A stretch of DNA of 64,000 nt from Mesobacillus jeotgali (GCF_002874535.1 NZ_CP025025.1:3591353-3655352); one strand, 5' to 3'; counted from the stretch's first letter, positions 1 to 9,118 are shown. The notes: generated by a model from the letters alone, not told the origin. Numbers and translations are program-made.

Positions 1-67
1 TATGCTCCGAAGTCAGCTATCCTTATTGAGAGCCAGTCTGGCCATTAAATATAACTAACTCAAAAAA

Positions 68-96
68 TTGAACAGAAGCAAGCCTACTTCTGTTCT
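68..96 (-). terminator. Rho-independent terminator of the first small gene
   Basis: A 9-bp inverted repeat (GAACAGAAG / CTTCTGTTC) is followed on the minus strand by AATTTTTTG. The stop codon of the small gene lies in the loop, so its last codons form one arm. Confidence 0.7.
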
Positions 97-206
97 TTTG
101 GTTCTGCCACACTGATTAAGAAGTCAATGGCTTCCATTTCTTCTCTGGTCAAATACCGTCCTAATTCCGGATTCTTCAAAATGGCTTTTGCTTTTTCGAT
201 CGTCAT
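84..206 (-). CDS. Small hypothetical protein, 40 aa
   Basis: Not recognised. The frame stays open upstream to 269, but an AGGAGA ribosome binding site lies 7 nt before the ATG at 206, so that start (MTIEKAKAIL...) is preferred. The product is hydrophilic with alternating acidic and basic residues, likely helical, with no signal peptide or membrane segment. It ends inside its own terminator, which supports a real transcription unit. Function cannot be assigned. Confidence 0.5.
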   Translation of the reverse strand: MTIEKAKAILKNPELGRYLTREEMEAIDFLISVAEPKEQK

Positions 207-363
207 CAGATTCTCTCCTGAACTCGTAATCATACTTTCTTTGTATCGGAGGAAAAGATGATTTTTCAAGCAACAAATGAAACTACAGAATGGTCCCCCA
301 CCCTGAAAGAAGTCTTCATAATAAAACTGCTTTCCATCTATTCAAAAAATACTAAAAACTTAA

Positions 364-392
364 TTGACTTGTGAAGAGTTAGTATATATAGT
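364..392 (+). promoter_or_regulatory. SigA-type promoter of brnQ
   Basis: TTGACT (364-369) and TATAGT (387-392) are 17 bp apart, close to the SigA consensus. The predicted start near 399 leaves a leader of about 185 nt before brnQ. Confidence 0.55.
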
Positions 393-473
393 AGTGTGTA
401 TTATTCTTCTTTTGGGTTGATTGAGAACATAGGCTTCATTCTTTTGTGATAGATTGAACAAGCCTTAACTACC

Positions 474-490
474 ATTCCAATGATTGGAAT
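474..490. promoter_or_regulatory. Palindrome in the brnQ leader
   Basis: ATTCCAATGATTGGAAT is a perfect 7-bp inverted repeat around TGA, about 95 nt upstream of the brnQ start. It could be an operator or an RNA hairpin. No T-box sequence and no CodY consensus was seen in the leader. Confidence 0.4.
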
Positions 491-585
491 TCCCTTTATT
501 GAGGATTTTTAGTAATTTCTCCCGAAACATCTAAAGAAGTGCTTAAATCAGTATTCACAACATCATGAAGAGGAGACAAGTGTAT

Positions 586-1950
586 ATGCAGCAAAAAATA
601 TCGTTTTCAACCTATGCCCTGATTGGGACCATGTTATTTGGAATGTACTTTGGAGCGGGGAATTTGATTTTCCCTATTCAATTAGGACAGCTAGCAGGCA
701 CGAACTTCTGGCCTGCATTGATTGGCTTCCTGGTGACAGCCATCGGCCTCCCTTTTTTAGGCATATTGGCAATTGGCCTTTCAGGTAGCACTGGGCTGCG
801 TGATCTAGCCAGTAGAGTGCACCCTGTTTTCGGCATCGGCTTTGCGACAGTTCTTTACCTGACAATTGGACCCTTTTTTGCGATTCCAAGAACAGCCACT
901 GTCCCGTTCGTCGTTGGTTTTGAACCCTACATTGCACCAGGACAAGCTGGTTTGTGGCTCGGGATTTTCAGTTTCGTTTTCTTTGCCATCGTTTACTTTT
1001 TCTCATTGCATCCTGCAAAGGTGATGGACTACATTGGAAAATACCTAACACCCGCTTTTCTCGTATTTTTATTTATATTAATTGGCATCTCAGTCATGAA
1101 GCCGATGGGCAGCTTTGGAGAACCGAACGGCGCCTATACCAATTTGGCTTTTATTACTGGCTTCAAAGAGGGATATAATACAATGGACGCCCTTGCATCC
1201 CTGGCATTCGGGATTGTTGTCATCAATGCCCTCAAAGGGCAAGGCATTACCTCCCGGCAGGACATTGCCAGGGCTACCTTGAAATCAGGTATATTCGCAA
1301 TGACATTGATGATGCTGATATACGGACTAATAACGTATATGGGGGCATCTAGCGTATTATCTATTGGAACATTCGAGAATGGTGGACAAATTTTTTCTGC
1401 AGTTGCCCAACACTATTTTGGGCCATTCGGTACAATCCTGCTTGCTATCATCATTGTACTGGCATGTTTAAAAACTAGCATTGGGTTAATCACGGCCTGC
1501 AGCGAGTTTTTTCATGATCTATTACCAAAGGTTTCTTATCAAAGATTTGTTCTTCTTCTATGCATCGTTTCTTTCACAATTGCAAACTTTGGTTTGAACA
1601 ATATCATCCAATTTGCTGTACCGGTTTTAATGTTCCTGTATCCATTGGCGATCATCCTTATCTTATTGACTCTGATGTCCCCGCTTTTCGGAAATAAGCA
1701 AAGCGTATATGCCGCTTCAATTGTGATGACATTCTTTGTGAGTTTTTTTGATGGATATACTGCTTTGGTCGCGAACCTGCCAATTATAGATGTTTCATTA
1801 TTCAATTCTGTAACGTCAATATTCAGGGATCATCTTCCTCTATACGATATTGGTCTTGGATGGCTCATTCCTGCAGCCCTAGGCGCTATCTTGGGGTATA
1901 TGTTGCCTAAATCTCCATTAACTCTAAATAAATACCAAAAAGAACTGTAG
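586..1950 (+). CDS. brnQ: Branched-chain amino acid:cation symporter BrnQ
   Basis: Integral membrane carrier of the LIVCS family, which imports leucine, isoleucine and valine with a cation. The 454-aa product has about twelve hydrophobic helices and the family N-terminus (GTMLFGMYFGAGNLIFP). The open frame begins at 565, but GAGGAG lies about 11 nt before the ATG at 586, so Met8 of the long frame is the better start. It is a single-gene unit with its own promoter, a long leader and a terminator overlapping the stop codon. Family assignment is firm; the preferred substrate among the three is inferred. Confidence 0.93.
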   Translation: MQQKISFSTYALIGTMLFGMYFGAGNLIFPIQLGQLAGTNFWPALIGFLVTAIGLPFLGILAIGLSGSTGLRDLASRVHPVFGIGFATVLYLTIGPFFAIPRTATVPFVVGFEPYIAPGQAGLWLGIFSFVFFAIVYFFSLHPAKVMDYIGKYLTPAFLVFLFILIGISVMKPMGSFGEPNGAYTNLAFITGFKEGYNTMDALASLAFGIVVINALKGQGITSRQDIARATLKSGIFAMTLMMLIYGLITYMGASSVLSIGTFENGGQIFSAVAQHYFGPFGTILLAIIIVLACLKTSIGLITACSEFFHDLLPKVSYQRFVLLLCIVSFTIANFGLNNIIQFAVPVLMFLYPLAIILILLTLMSPLFGNKQSVYAASIVMTFFVSFFDGYTALVANLPIIDVSLFNSVTSIFRDHLPLYDIGLGWLIPAALGAILGYMLPKSPLTLNKYQKEL

Positions 1951-1974
1951 TTTTTACACTGCAGTTCTTTTGGT
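1938..1974 (+). terminator. brnQ terminator
   Basis: The 12-bp stem AAAGAACTGTAG / CTGCAGTTCTTT (one G-T pair) is followed by a T-rich run. The brnQ stop codon is in the first arm. Confidence 0.75.
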
Positions 1975-2020
1975 TTTCCAATAGGATAATCTTCAATGGA
2001 CGTCCTTGTTTAATAACAAA

Positions 2021-2143
2021 TCATTTATTTACTTTCCTTTGAGCTTTTAATGCTACCTTTTCAAAACCATTCCCTCTTTCCTCCGCAAATTCAATATCAG
2101 CTTTCGGAAGAGCTTTATCATGCTTAGGTTTTTTCTTAGCCAT
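2021..2143 (-). CDS. Small lysine-rich protein, 40 aa
   Basis: A short frame starting MAKKKPKHDK and ending KAQRKVNK, with a GGTGAAGGA ribosome binding site directly upstream of the ATG. The product is very hydrophilic and basic with an acidic middle (DIEFAEER). It resembles in style, but not in a recognised motif, the many small proteins enriched in Bacillus spores. No family can be named. The good ribosome site and codon use favour a real gene. Confidence 0.5.
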   Translation of the reverse strand: MAKKKPKHDKALPKADIEFAEERGNGFEKVALKAQRKVNK

Positions 2144-2319
2144 TTCCTTCACCACCCTTTATCAACTCTGGTTATCAGAGCATACAGTATGGACATAACC
2201 CTTTTTACATCCACATTTTTAGTTTGTGTTTCTTTTCAAGGGCTATGCTTTTTGTTCAATGGTAACCAAGTACCCAATTAATTGACCACTTTTATCGTTA
2301 ATGCCTCTTATCAGCCAAG

Positions 2320-2356
2320 AAAAATGCTGCCGATCATGTAACCGGCAGCATTTTTT
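2320..2356 (-). terminator. Terminator of the redoxin gene
   Basis: The 12-bp stem AAAATGCTGCCG / CGGCAGCATTTT has A- and T-runs on its two sides, so it could work in both directions. It follows the stop codon at 2374 on the minus strand. Confidence 0.7.
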
Positions 2357-2373
2357 ATAGAATTCAGAAAAAA

Positions 2374-2886
2374 TCAATTCGAAAGGCTATTATATTCATC
2401 CTTTATTTCTTTAACCGTTTGATAGAATTGTTCGCCCCAATGATCATTGACTGTATGGAATTTGACATTACCTTTTTCATCAAGCAGTCCATATCCCCTG
2501 TAGGCTACATCTCCATTTTTCATGTCAAAACGCTCTATCATTTTCAAATCAGGATCAGATATGAAAGGCAAACTTTTGCCGTATTTCTCGGCCAGAGCAT
2601 CGTATAATTCTCGTTGTTGTTCAGGCGTATCTTTACTGATAATATACATATTTACATCCAGATTTTTTAATTGATCAAGGTTCTCATGCAACTGAACCAG
2701 CTGCTGTTGACAAAGAGTTCAGGTGTATGTGGTAATGAAAAAAAATAGTGTTGGTTTTTCCTGCGGGAAAGTAATTTCGTCCTTGTCCTGATTTAACAAT
2801 GTCAAGTTTCCTTCTAATTTTGTTTGTCCGCACCCTGCCAGGACCAGGACCGACAAGAGCATAAATAATATGATGTTTGATTTCAT
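2374..2886 (-). CDS. AhpC/TSA-like redoxin lipoprotein with an in-frame UGA (probable selenocysteine)
   Basis: From an ATG at 2886 (AGGGAGA site upstream) the frame gives a lipoprotein signal (LVLAGC, Cys at residue 19), then a thioredoxin-fold start (KPTLFFFITTYT), an in-frame TGA at 2719-2721 (codon 56), TLC, and an intact remainder of the domain to 2374. Reading UGA as selenocysteine gives UTLC, a UxxC active site where relatives have CxxC; the product is 170 aa. An automatic call would report only the 105-aa tail. It was probably meant for thiol redox chemistry at the outer face of the membrane. The alternative is a nonsense mutation of a Cys codon (TGT or TGC to TGA). Selenocysteine genes are not visible in the window. 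Confidence 0.65.
2683..2721 (-). promoter_or_regulatory. Candidate bacterial SECIS hairpin
   Basis: Directly after the UGA the RNA can pair CUC (2717-2715) with GAG (2685-2683) and CAAC (2709-2706) with GUUG (2692-2689), leaving an apical loop that contains GGU about 21 nt after the UGA. A GGU-type loop at about this distance is known from E. coli fdhF. The stem is weak with bulges, so this is suggestive only. Confidence 0.4.
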
Positions 2887-2962
2887 GGGTATCTCCCTAT
2901 TCAGTTATCTAGATACTAAAATATTCTAATTAATTCAACAATAGGTTTTCAAAATTACTTCC

Positions 2963-3697
2963 TTATTGAATCATCCGCAAAAATTGTTTTGTGCGGTCAG
3001 CTGTTGGATTGGTGAAAATGCTGTCAGGTGCTCCCCGTTCAACGATTACACCGCCGTCCATAAAGATCACTTCATCTGCCGCTTCCTGGGCAAATCGCAT
3101 TTCATGAGTGACGACGACCATTGTCATGCCTTCGTTTGCCAGATCCTTCATTACTTTTAACACTTCGCCAACAAGCTCAGGGTCCAGGGCAGATGTCGGC
3201 TCGTCAAACAGCATGACTTCCGGCTCCATCGCCAGTGCCCTGGCAATTCCCACACGCTGCTGCTGGCCGCCTGACAGTTGAAATGGATAATAATCCATTT
3301 TGTCAGAAAGCCCTACCTTTTCGAGAAAGAATGCTGCTTTCTTGCGAGCCTTATCCTTCGTTTCTTTTTTTACAGTCAAAGGTCCTTCCATAACATTCTC
3401 CAGTGCCGTCATATGCGGGAATAGATTATATCCTTGGAAGACCATACCGGTAAGACGACGGAACGAAGAGATAGATTTTGGTGAAACCTTTGTAGAAAAG
3501 TCAATCTTCTGCCCGCCAATAGAAATTCTTCCTTCTGTTGGTGTTTCAAGAACATTCAGGCAGCGAAGAAAGGTAGTTTTGCCGGATCCTGATGGACCGA
3601 TAATGACTACAACTTTCCCTTTTTCAATTTCAAGATCAAGACCTTTTAACACTTTCAGCTGGTCAAAAGATTTTTTTAAACCTTTAATAGAGATCAT
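2963..3697 (-). CDS. tcyC: L-cystine ABC transporter ATPase
   Basis: ATPase subunit of a polar amino acid uptake transporter, on the cytoplasmic face. The 244-aa protein has Walker A GPSGSGKT (34-41), Q-loop VFQG (86-89), signature LSGGQQQR (141-148) and Walker B VMLFDEP (161-167). It is the last gene of a three-gene unit whose binding protein closely resembles Bacillus TcyA, so cystine is the likely substrate. The gap to the permease gene is 24 nt. Length is normal for the GlnQ/TcyC group. Confidence 0.88.
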   Translation of the reverse strand: MISIKGLKKSFDQLKVLKGLDLEIEKGKVVVIIGPSGSGKTTFLRCLNVLETPTEGRISIGGQKIDFSTKVSPKSISSFRRLTGMVFQGYNLFPHMTALENVMEGPLTVKKETKDKARKKAAFFLEKVGLSDKMDYYPFQLSGGQQQRVGIARALAMEPEVMLFDEPTSALDPELVGEVLKVMKDLANEGMTMVVVTHEMRFAQEAADEVIFMDGGVIVERGAPDSIFTNPTADRTKQFLRMIQ

Positions 3698-3721
3698 ACA
3701 AATCCTCCTTACACACTCACT

Positions 3722-4423
3722 CTAGCGAGAAACATATCGGTCAAGTCGATGTTCAATTCTTCCCTGAACAATTGAAAGGATAAAGCAGATAACCCAGTAA
3801 ATAAGCGCTGCTTCCGTGTAGAGAAGAAGAAATTCATAATTTGTAGTCGCGATTTCCTGTGCACGCCGAAACATTTCGGTTAACAGAATCATGGATGCAA
3901 GGGAGGTATCTTTAACTAAACTAATAAAAGTATTAGACAGGGGTGGAATGGATACCCTTGCAGCCTGTGGGATAATGATTCTCCTCAATACCTGCCTGCT
4001 GCTCATTCCGATGGAATATCCCGCCTCCCATTGACCCTTAGGTATTGAAAGAATGGCTGCCCTTATAATTTCAGACGCATAGGCACCAACATTCAGGCTG
4101 AATCCGATGATGGCAGACGGCCATGGGTCCAGTGTAATTCCAATGGTAGGCAAACCATAGAACAAGATGAATAACTGAACCAATAAAGGTGTCCCTCTGA
4201 TTGCGGATACGTAGATCCTGGCAATCATCTGCAGAACTTTTACATCTGAAATCCTGGCTAGTGCAGTCAAGACGGCTAGTCCTAATCCACAAATAAAGGA
4301 AATCAGCGTTAAAGGGATTGTATAAAAAATAGCCCCCTGTAATAGGGGGACAACTGAATTTTGGGCAATTTCCATCAGTCTTGCCAACCTTTCAGGGTCA
4401 GCCATTATATTATTCAAGTACAT
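3722..4423 (-). CDS. tcyB: L-cystine ABC transporter permease
   Basis: Membrane permease of the HisM/GlnP type, with about five helices and the EAA-type loop ([20 protein letters not shown]) that contacts the ATPase. A TTG at 4432 extends the frame by three codons, but the ATG at 4423 is preferred. It overlaps the end of the upstream binding-protein gene (stop at 4410), so translation is probably coupled. Substrate is inferred from the binding protein. Confidence 0.87.
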   Translation of the reverse strand: MYLNNIMADPERLARLMEIAQNSVVPLLQGAIFYTIPLTLISFICGLGLAVLTALARISDVKVLQMIARIYVSAIRGTPLLVQLFILFYGLPTIGITLDPWPSAIIGFSLNVGAYASEIIRAAILSIPKGQWEAGYSIGMSSRQVLRRIIIPQAARVSIPPLSNTFISLVKDTSLASMILLTEMFRRAQEIATTNYEFLLLYTEAALIYWVICFILSIVQGRIEHRLDRYVSR

Positions 4424-5234
4424 TTTCACCAAACCATTTCAAGGAAATTTTGTCATAGGTACCATCTGCTACCATATCTGCAAGCGCACTATTCACCGCT
4501 TCGACAAGGGTGTCACTGTCTTGTCTGAACATCAAACCGCTTTTGGAAGCATCTTCGCTCTCAGCAACTATTTTCACCTTTGCTTCTGGCTTAGCCTTTT
4601 TAAAGTCAAGGAAGGAAAGACTTTCATTGATCGTTGCATCCACTCGTTTCGATAAAATGAGTTCAATGGACTGATTGAAGCCATCAACACCAACGATTTC
4701 TGCTCCGTTTTCCCTTGCAATGTCAGCATAGTTGCTGGTCATGGACTGGGCAGCCTTTTTACCTTTCAGATCTTCAAAACCTTTTAATTCAGTATTTTTT
4801 TCATGAGCAATCAATACTGCAGTAGAGGTGATATAAGGTTTGGAGAATAAATACTTCTCCTCCCTTTCCGCCTTAATTCCCACCTGGTTTGCAACCATAT
4901 CGAAACGCTTTGCATCAAGACCAGCAAACATGGCATCCCATTGGGTTTCTTTAAACTCCGCTTGAACCCCTAGTCTCTTAGCAACTTCTTTTGCAATTTC
5001 AACATCAAAGCCTGTTAGATTCCCGTCCTTGTCATGGAAAGTAAATGGAGGATAGGTACCTTCTGTCCCCACTAGGAGTTTCCCTTCTTTTTCTACCTTG
5101 GCAAGAACTGCGTTTTCTTCCTCAGTTGCATCGTTTCCTTGCAGCACTTCATCATCTTGCCCCTGCTCACCGCATCCAGAAATTAATAGAACAGCGGAAA
5201 GGATTAGAACAAGTAAAAAAGAAAGTCTTTTCAT
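4410..5234 (-). CDS. tcyA: L-cystine-binding lipoprotein
   Basis: Extracellular solute-binding protein (family 3, 274 aa) anchored by a lipobox (LLISGC, Cys21). The mature part starts near the family signature [16 protein letters not shown] and contains [19 protein letters not shown] and [13 protein letters not shown], very like what I recall of B. subtilis TcyA. It delivers cystine to the TcyB/TcyC transporter. An AGGAGG site precedes the ATG. First gene of the operon. Confidence 0.88.
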   Translation of the reverse strand: MKRLSFLLVLILSAVLLISGCGEQGQDDEVLQGNDATEEENAVLAKVEKEGKLLVGTEGTYPPFTFHDKDGNLTGFDVEIAKEVAKRLGVQAEFKETQWDAMFAGLDAKRFDMVANQVGIKAEREEKYLFSKPYITSTAVLIAHEKNTELKGFEDLKGKKAAQSMTSNYADIARENGAEIVGVDGFNQSIELILSKRVDATINESLSFLDFKKAKPEAKVKIVAESEDASKSGLMFRQDSDTLVEAVNSALADMVADGTYDKISLKWFGENVLE

Positions 5235-5646
5235 TTTAATTCCTCCTATTTCAGTTGGTTTAATAAGATTTAATTATCATAATTCAATTTCTTATGACAG
5301 TCAAAGGTTTATACTTCACTTTAAATCGATTCCAATTGTCTGTGTTATTAGAATTTTAACCGCTAAAAGAAATGCGAATTTACTTAAAAAGTGAAATATG
5401 AATTAATCGTTAATTTACATTTATCTCTTGATTTCTTATTTACTTTTTCCCTGTAAGCAAAATTGCATTCCTGGAGAAATGCTATTGTCATCCAATTGCT
5501 CAGGAATTTTCCCAGTTTTCCCAGTAATAGCAATATGCTTAAAACAATTTTTAACTTGGATTTTATTTAAAACGACAATCAAAAGGCTGTCCACTAGATA
5601 TTAAGATTTCAATACTTTAGTATGGCTTTTTATTAAGAGCTATTTT
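5235..5646. other. Intergenic region upstream of tcyA
   Basis: AT-rich and without a convincing gene. It must hold the tcyA promoter. No S-box or T-box was recognised, and no clear CymR site could be defined by eye. Confidence 0.5.
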
Positions 5647-5712
5647 TTGCACATTAATCTCCTTAAATCGGAAAACATAAATTGGTCATCAAAAATCCAG
5701 CAGGAAAACAAT

Positions 5713-5829
5713 ATGCAAATGCAAAACATGAACCAAAACGGAAATTTTTCAAACTGGATGATGACAAGTCAGACAGTGATGGAAAGTAACTCCTTTGGAG
5801 TCAATAAAATGCTGTTTCTTCAGGGATGA
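5713..5829 (+). CDS. Possible short ORF, 38 aa, rich in Met/Asn/Gln
   Basis: An ATG at 5713 with a weak AGGA site 8 nt upstream opens a frame (MQMQNMNQNG...) that runs into the following terminator. The composition is odd and no family is recognised. It may be a tiny gene or chance. The open frame can also be extended to 5647. Confidence 0.22.
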   Translation: MQMQNMNQNGNFSNWMMTSQTVMESNSFGVNKMLFLQG

Positions 5830-5844
5830 AGAAACAGCATTTTT
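5806..5844. terminator. Bidirectional terminator
   Basis: The stem AAAATGCTGTTTCTT / AAGAAACAGCATTTTT lies just after the C39-like gene (minus) and after the possible short ORF (plus). Confidence 0.75.
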
Positions 5845-5848
5845 CATT

Positions 5849-6568
5849 CTATGGTTTGTAAGTGATTGCCTGTTTCCCGAATTGCTCCCAGCCTGCGATG
5901 AATTCTTCTTTTGAGAGCTTATCGTTTTTATCGCCTAGTGGATCGTTAACATATACATTATTGTCGTCAAAACCTGTCACTAAAACGGAATGCCATTTGT
6001 AGGTGATTTTTTCTTTGCCCTTTTTGGTATTCCATGTTTCCCAGTGTTTGTCTGGTACGACGGCAAATGTACTTGGTACCAGCACCCAGACTGGCCGGCC
6101 ATCTTTAACATGCTTCTCCACTTCGTTAAATTCTTTTCCGGTCAGGTCCAGTATTCTTCCTGGAAGGTAAACTTCTCCCAATTCTGCAACAGGACCATGG
6201 TAGACCCCAAGTCCCGGCTTGTCCAATGTTTTCATATTACCTACAAACCCCTCGCCCGGGTGTCCCTTCAATCCGCCTTTTTCAAAAGGAACACGGTCGA
6301 TTTCCTTTGATAACTCCATCTTGCCAACATCCTTGCCCGCATGCTGCAAAAGCATAGCAAGTGTTGTGACCTCACAGCCTCGTTCTAACTCAGGCAATTG
6401 GGAGATATGGGGAGCATCAAGCTTCACTTTTGATTCACTGCTGTCATTTGAGTTCTCCCTCTCAGCTTGCTGCTTATCTTCAGATGCCTGGTCTGTTTCA
6501 GGAGGAGGACTTTCAGCTCCCGAACACCCTGCAAGCATGATGATCAACGTTAAAATAGTTTTTCTCAA
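5849..6568 (-). CDS. C39-family peptidase-like lipoprotein
   Basis: A 239-aa surface lipoprotein: lipobox MLAGC (Cys15), an acidic, polar linker to about residue 48, then a papain-like C39_2 domain. Candidate catalytic residues are Cys65 in RGCEVTTLAM, His193 in KWHSVLVTGF and Asp209 in VNDPLGD. Bacillus YvpB-type proteins share this layout. It may cleave peptides or bind substrate at the membrane surface; the target is unknown. It has its own terminator and a separate lipoprotein gene upstream. Confidence 0.85.
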   Translation of the reverse strand: MRKTILTLIIMLAGCSGAESPPPETDQASEDKQQAERENSNDSSESKVKLDAPHISQLPELERGCEVTTLAMLLQHAGKDVGKMELSKEIDRVPFEKGGLKGHPGEGFVGNMKTLDKPGLGVYHGPVAELGEVYLPGRILDLTGKEFNEVEKHVKDGRPVWVLVPSTFAVVPDKHWETWNTKKGKEKITYKWHSVLVTGFDDNNVYVNDPLGDKNDKLSKEEFIAGWEQFGKQAITYKP

Positions 6569-6612
6569 CCTTCTTCTCTCCTTGTAGAATTTGTTTGCGT
6601 TTGCCTTTAATT

Positions 6613-6650
6613 GTAAAAAAAACCTTAGTACCGGTACGGTTCTAAGGTTC
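6613..6650 (-). terminator. Terminator of the acidic lipoprotein gene
   Basis: On the minus strand GAACCTTAG pairs with CTAAGGTT and is followed by a run of T residues. Confidence 0.7.
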
Positions 6651-6663
6651 TGTTCCTGCGTTA

Positions 6664-6906
6664 TTATTCTTCAGTAGATTCCTCGATGATCTGCTGTTCC
6701 TCTTCGGTTAATTCTTCGTCATTCTCGGTTGTACCTTCTCTTGGTTCATCAGGTAATTCGTGGGTACCATCTGGTTCCGGAGGAGCTTGCTCATCTTGTT
6801 CCATTACTGGATCTTCTTCCGGCGGGGGCTCTTCATTGGCTCCGCACCCAGCTAGCAACAGGCCTGTTCCCAACGTGAAAGAAATCATTAGGTTTCTATT
6901 CTTCAT
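6664..6906 (-). CDS. Small acidic lipoprotein, 80 aa
   Basis: Signal peptide with lipobox LLLAGC (Cys21), followed by about 60 residues made almost wholly of Glu, Asp, Pro, Gln and Thr, ending EEQQIIEESTEE. There is no folded domain. Bacilli encode many such short acidic lipoproteins, with no known function. It has a good ribosome site (GGAAGGAG) and its own terminator. Confidence 0.7.
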   Translation of the reverse strand: MKNRNLMISFTLGTGLLLAGCGANEEPPPEEDPVMEQDEQAPPEPDGTHELPDEPREGTTENDEELTEEEQQIIEESTEE

Positions 6907-7007
6907 GATGCCACTCCTTCCTATTCCAGTCTTATTTACTTATAACCCAAATGGGTATAGATAAACATCTATATAGTGATTTTTAACATGTCAGCATCCT
7001 CTGAAAT

Positions 7008-7043
7008 AGAAAAGCTGCAAACCACCCGGCTTGCAGCTTTTCA
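7008..7043 (-). terminator. Terminator of the tct operon
   Basis: The 12-bp perfect stem GAAAAGCTGCAA / TTGCAGCTTTTC follows tctA on the minus strand. Confidence 0.75.
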
Positions 7044-7046
7044 TCA

Positions 7047-8558
7047 TTATAAAGGTTTTCCTGCATCGTTTTTCGTATTAAACTTTTTTCGCCCTGTAAA
7101 CATAGGAAATAAAATTGTCAGCAAGCTTACAATGATCAGTGTCAGCGCGATTGGCTTATCCATAAAGATAGCCAGACTACCGTTTGAGATCGTCAGCGTT
7201 TGCCTGAAGGCTTGCTCCATCATTCCTCCAAGGATAAAAGCGAGAATGAATGGTGCTGCCGGAAACGAGAACATCCTCATCAGGAACCCAATGATTCCAA
7301 ACGCGACTAACATATACAAATCAAAGGTGTTGAGGCTAATGGCATATACTCCAATCAAGCTGAAAATGATTACGAGTGAGATCAATAGCGGTCTTGGAAT
7401 CCTGAGGACCCTTGCGATGTATGGGATCAACGGAAGGTTCAGGATTAAAAGAAAAATATTTCCGATATACATACTGGCGATAATCCCCCAGAATACTTCT
7501 GGACGGTCCTGAATCAATAGTGGCCCTGGCTGAACTCCTAATACTAAAAAAGCCCCCAATAAAACGGCTGTTGTCCCCGACCCTGGAATCCCCAGGCTGA
7601 GAAGTGGCACGAATGCGCCTCCAGTAGCGGCATTATTCGCTGTTTCAGGTGCTGCCAGTCCTTTGATTGAACCTTTTCCGAATTCTTCTGGCTTTTTTGC
7701 CAGCTTCTTTTCCGTGATATAAGCAATGAAGGATGCGATTGTTGCTCCAGCGCCTGGCAAGACACCGATGAGGAATCCCAGGAAGGATTGCCTTGTCATC
7801 GGTCCGCTCATTTCCTTTACATCTTCCTTGGACAAACGAAGGCTGCCAATCTCTTTATTGTCACTCATTGAATTGTCTTTACGATTCAAGACAAGTGTAC
7901 TGACCTCAGCCAAAGCGAATAAACCGAGCGCGATGACCAGGAAGTCGATACCCTCGAGAAGATTCGGGTTCCCGAATGTGAATCTGCTTGTACCAGTCTG
8001 ACTGTCAATCCCAATTGTTACAACGATAAATCCTAGTGTAGCTGATATAAATGCCTTGATTGTAGAGCCGTCTGACAGACTTGATATGGCTGTCAATCCC
8101 AAAAACATCAAGGCGAAATATTCAGCTGGCCCAAACGAAACAGCGACAGCCGATAGGATTGGCGTAAATAACATGAGCAAAATGACACTGACTGTCCCGC
8201 CTGTAAAAGAGGCAATTGCGGCGATGGCCAGCGCCTTTCCTGCTTTCCCTTGCTGCGCCATTGGATATCCATCAAACGCTGTTGCAACCGTCCCGGCAAC
8301 ACCCGGTGCGTTAAGGAGGATCGAGGAGCTTGAGCCTCCAAAGATGGCACCATAATAAACCCCGGCCATCATAACCAATGCTACCGTCGGATCCATACTG
8401 TAAGTGATCGGGATCATGATTGCGATTGCACTGATTGGCCCCAATCCTGGCATCATTCCGATGAAAGTACCTACAAAAACACCTATAAAAACAAACAGGA
8501 CTCCCTCTAAGCTAAAAGCCACTTGAAATCCTGACATTAAACCTTGAAATGCATCCAT
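7047..8558 (-). CDS. tctA: Tripartite tricarboxylate transporter, large permease TctA
   Basis: Large membrane subunit (503 aa, about 12 helices) of a TTT-family secondary transporter. Family motifs near the start are GMMPGLGPISAIAIMIPITY and AIFGGSSSSILLNAPG, with the repeat GVLPGAGATIASFIAY in the second half. With TctB and the periplasmic-type binding protein TctC it imports citrate or another carboxylate using an ion gradient. Start supported by AGGAGGG. Last gene of tctC-tctB-tctA. Confidence 0.92.
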   Translation of the reverse strand: MDAFQGLMSGFQVAFSLEGVLFVFIGVFVGTFIGMMPGLGPISAIAIMIPITYSMDPTVALVMMAGVYYGAIFGGSSSSILLNAPGVAGTVATAFDGYPMAQQGKAGKALAIAAIASFTGGTVSVILLMLFTPILSAVAVSFGPAEYFALMFLGLTAISSLSDGSTIKAFISATLGFIVVTIGIDSQTGTSRFTFGNPNLLEGIDFLVIALGLFALAEVSTLVLNRKDNSMSDNKEIGSLRLSKEDVKEMSGPMTRQSFLGFLIGVLPGAGATIASFIAYITEKKLAKKPEEFGKGSIKGLAAPETANNAATGGAFVPLLSLGIPGSGTTAVLLGAFLVLGVQPGPLLIQDRPEVFWGIIASMYIGNIFLLILNLPLIPYIARVLRIPRPLLISLVIIFSLIGVYAISLNTFDLYMLVAFGIIGFLMRMFSFPAAPFILAFILGGMMEQAFRQTLTISNGSLAIFMDKPIALTLIIVSLLTILFPMFTGRKKFNTKNDAGKPL

Positions 8559-8572
8559 GTTCTACCCTCCTT

Positions 8573-9031
8573 TTACAACGGGATAATTCCTGCTGGCAGA
8601 TTTATTTTCAAAAGATAGTTGAAAAGTCCATAAATAACTAACGAAAATACAACCGAAACTATGGCGTTCGTTACATGCTTTCTATATCCAAGGAATAAGG
8701 AGCATCCGAAAATAAACAAAGCAGTCATGATTAAGAAGCCAATGATTTCTAATAGGAAAATATAGATTAATATGAAAACAAGTACGGCAACTAGCAATAG
8801 AACATTCTCTTTGGTGATGGTACGCTTTAGTTTTTCCGCTTCAGTCTCTTCCTTTTTATCAAAGTATAGAAGGACAGCGAAAAACAATAAAAGTAAGCCT
8901 AGACCCTTTGGGACAACATCTGCATCGATAATGGCATTAGGGTATTTCGGCAGATTAAAGCTTAATAGCAAATAGAAACCTGCCAGAATTGCCAGGATAA
9001 CTGCAATTTTTTGATTGATCCTGCTAAGCAA
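8573..9031 (-). CDS. tctB: Tripartite tricarboxylate transporter, small permease TctB
   Basis: Small membrane subunit, 152 aa with four or so helices, matching TctB in size and position. The likely start is a TTG at 9031, 7 nt after GAGGTGA. It lies 14 nt upstream of tctA and is separated from tctC by a stem-loop. TctB sequences vary, so the assignment rests partly on context. Confidence 0.88.
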   Translation of the reverse strand: MLSRINQKIAVILAILAGFYLLLSFNLPKYPNAIIDADVVPKGLGLLLLFFAVLLYFDKKEETEAEKLKRTITKENVLLLVAVLVFILIYIFLLEIIGFLIMTALFIFGCSLFLGYRKHVTNAIVSVVFSLVIYGLFNYLLKINLPAGIIPL

Positions 9032-9056
9032 TGGTGGTCACCTCTTTTAATAGAAT

Positions 9057-9090
9057 GAAAGATAGAACAGGCATAACTGCTCTATCTTTC
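9057..9090 (-). promoter_or_regulatory. Stem-loop between tctC and tctB
   Basis: GAAAGATAGA / TCTATCTTTC, a perfect 10-bp stem, sits between the binding-protein gene and the permease genes. It lacks a good T-run on the minus strand, so it more likely protects the tctC message or attenuates readthrough than ends transcription fully. Confidence 0.5.
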
Positions 9091-9118
9091 TCAAAAGTTC
9101 CTTTTATTCTTATGAAAA

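Noticed and set aside
2374-2691. 105-aa redoxin fragment as a complete gene
   Set aside because: The first Met has no ribosome site and would remove the signal peptide and active site; the true frame starts at 2886 through the UGA.
6976-7512. 178-aa plus-strand frame
   Set aside because: It is the antisense of tctA, which has strong family motifs and a ribosome site; the frame is a shadow.
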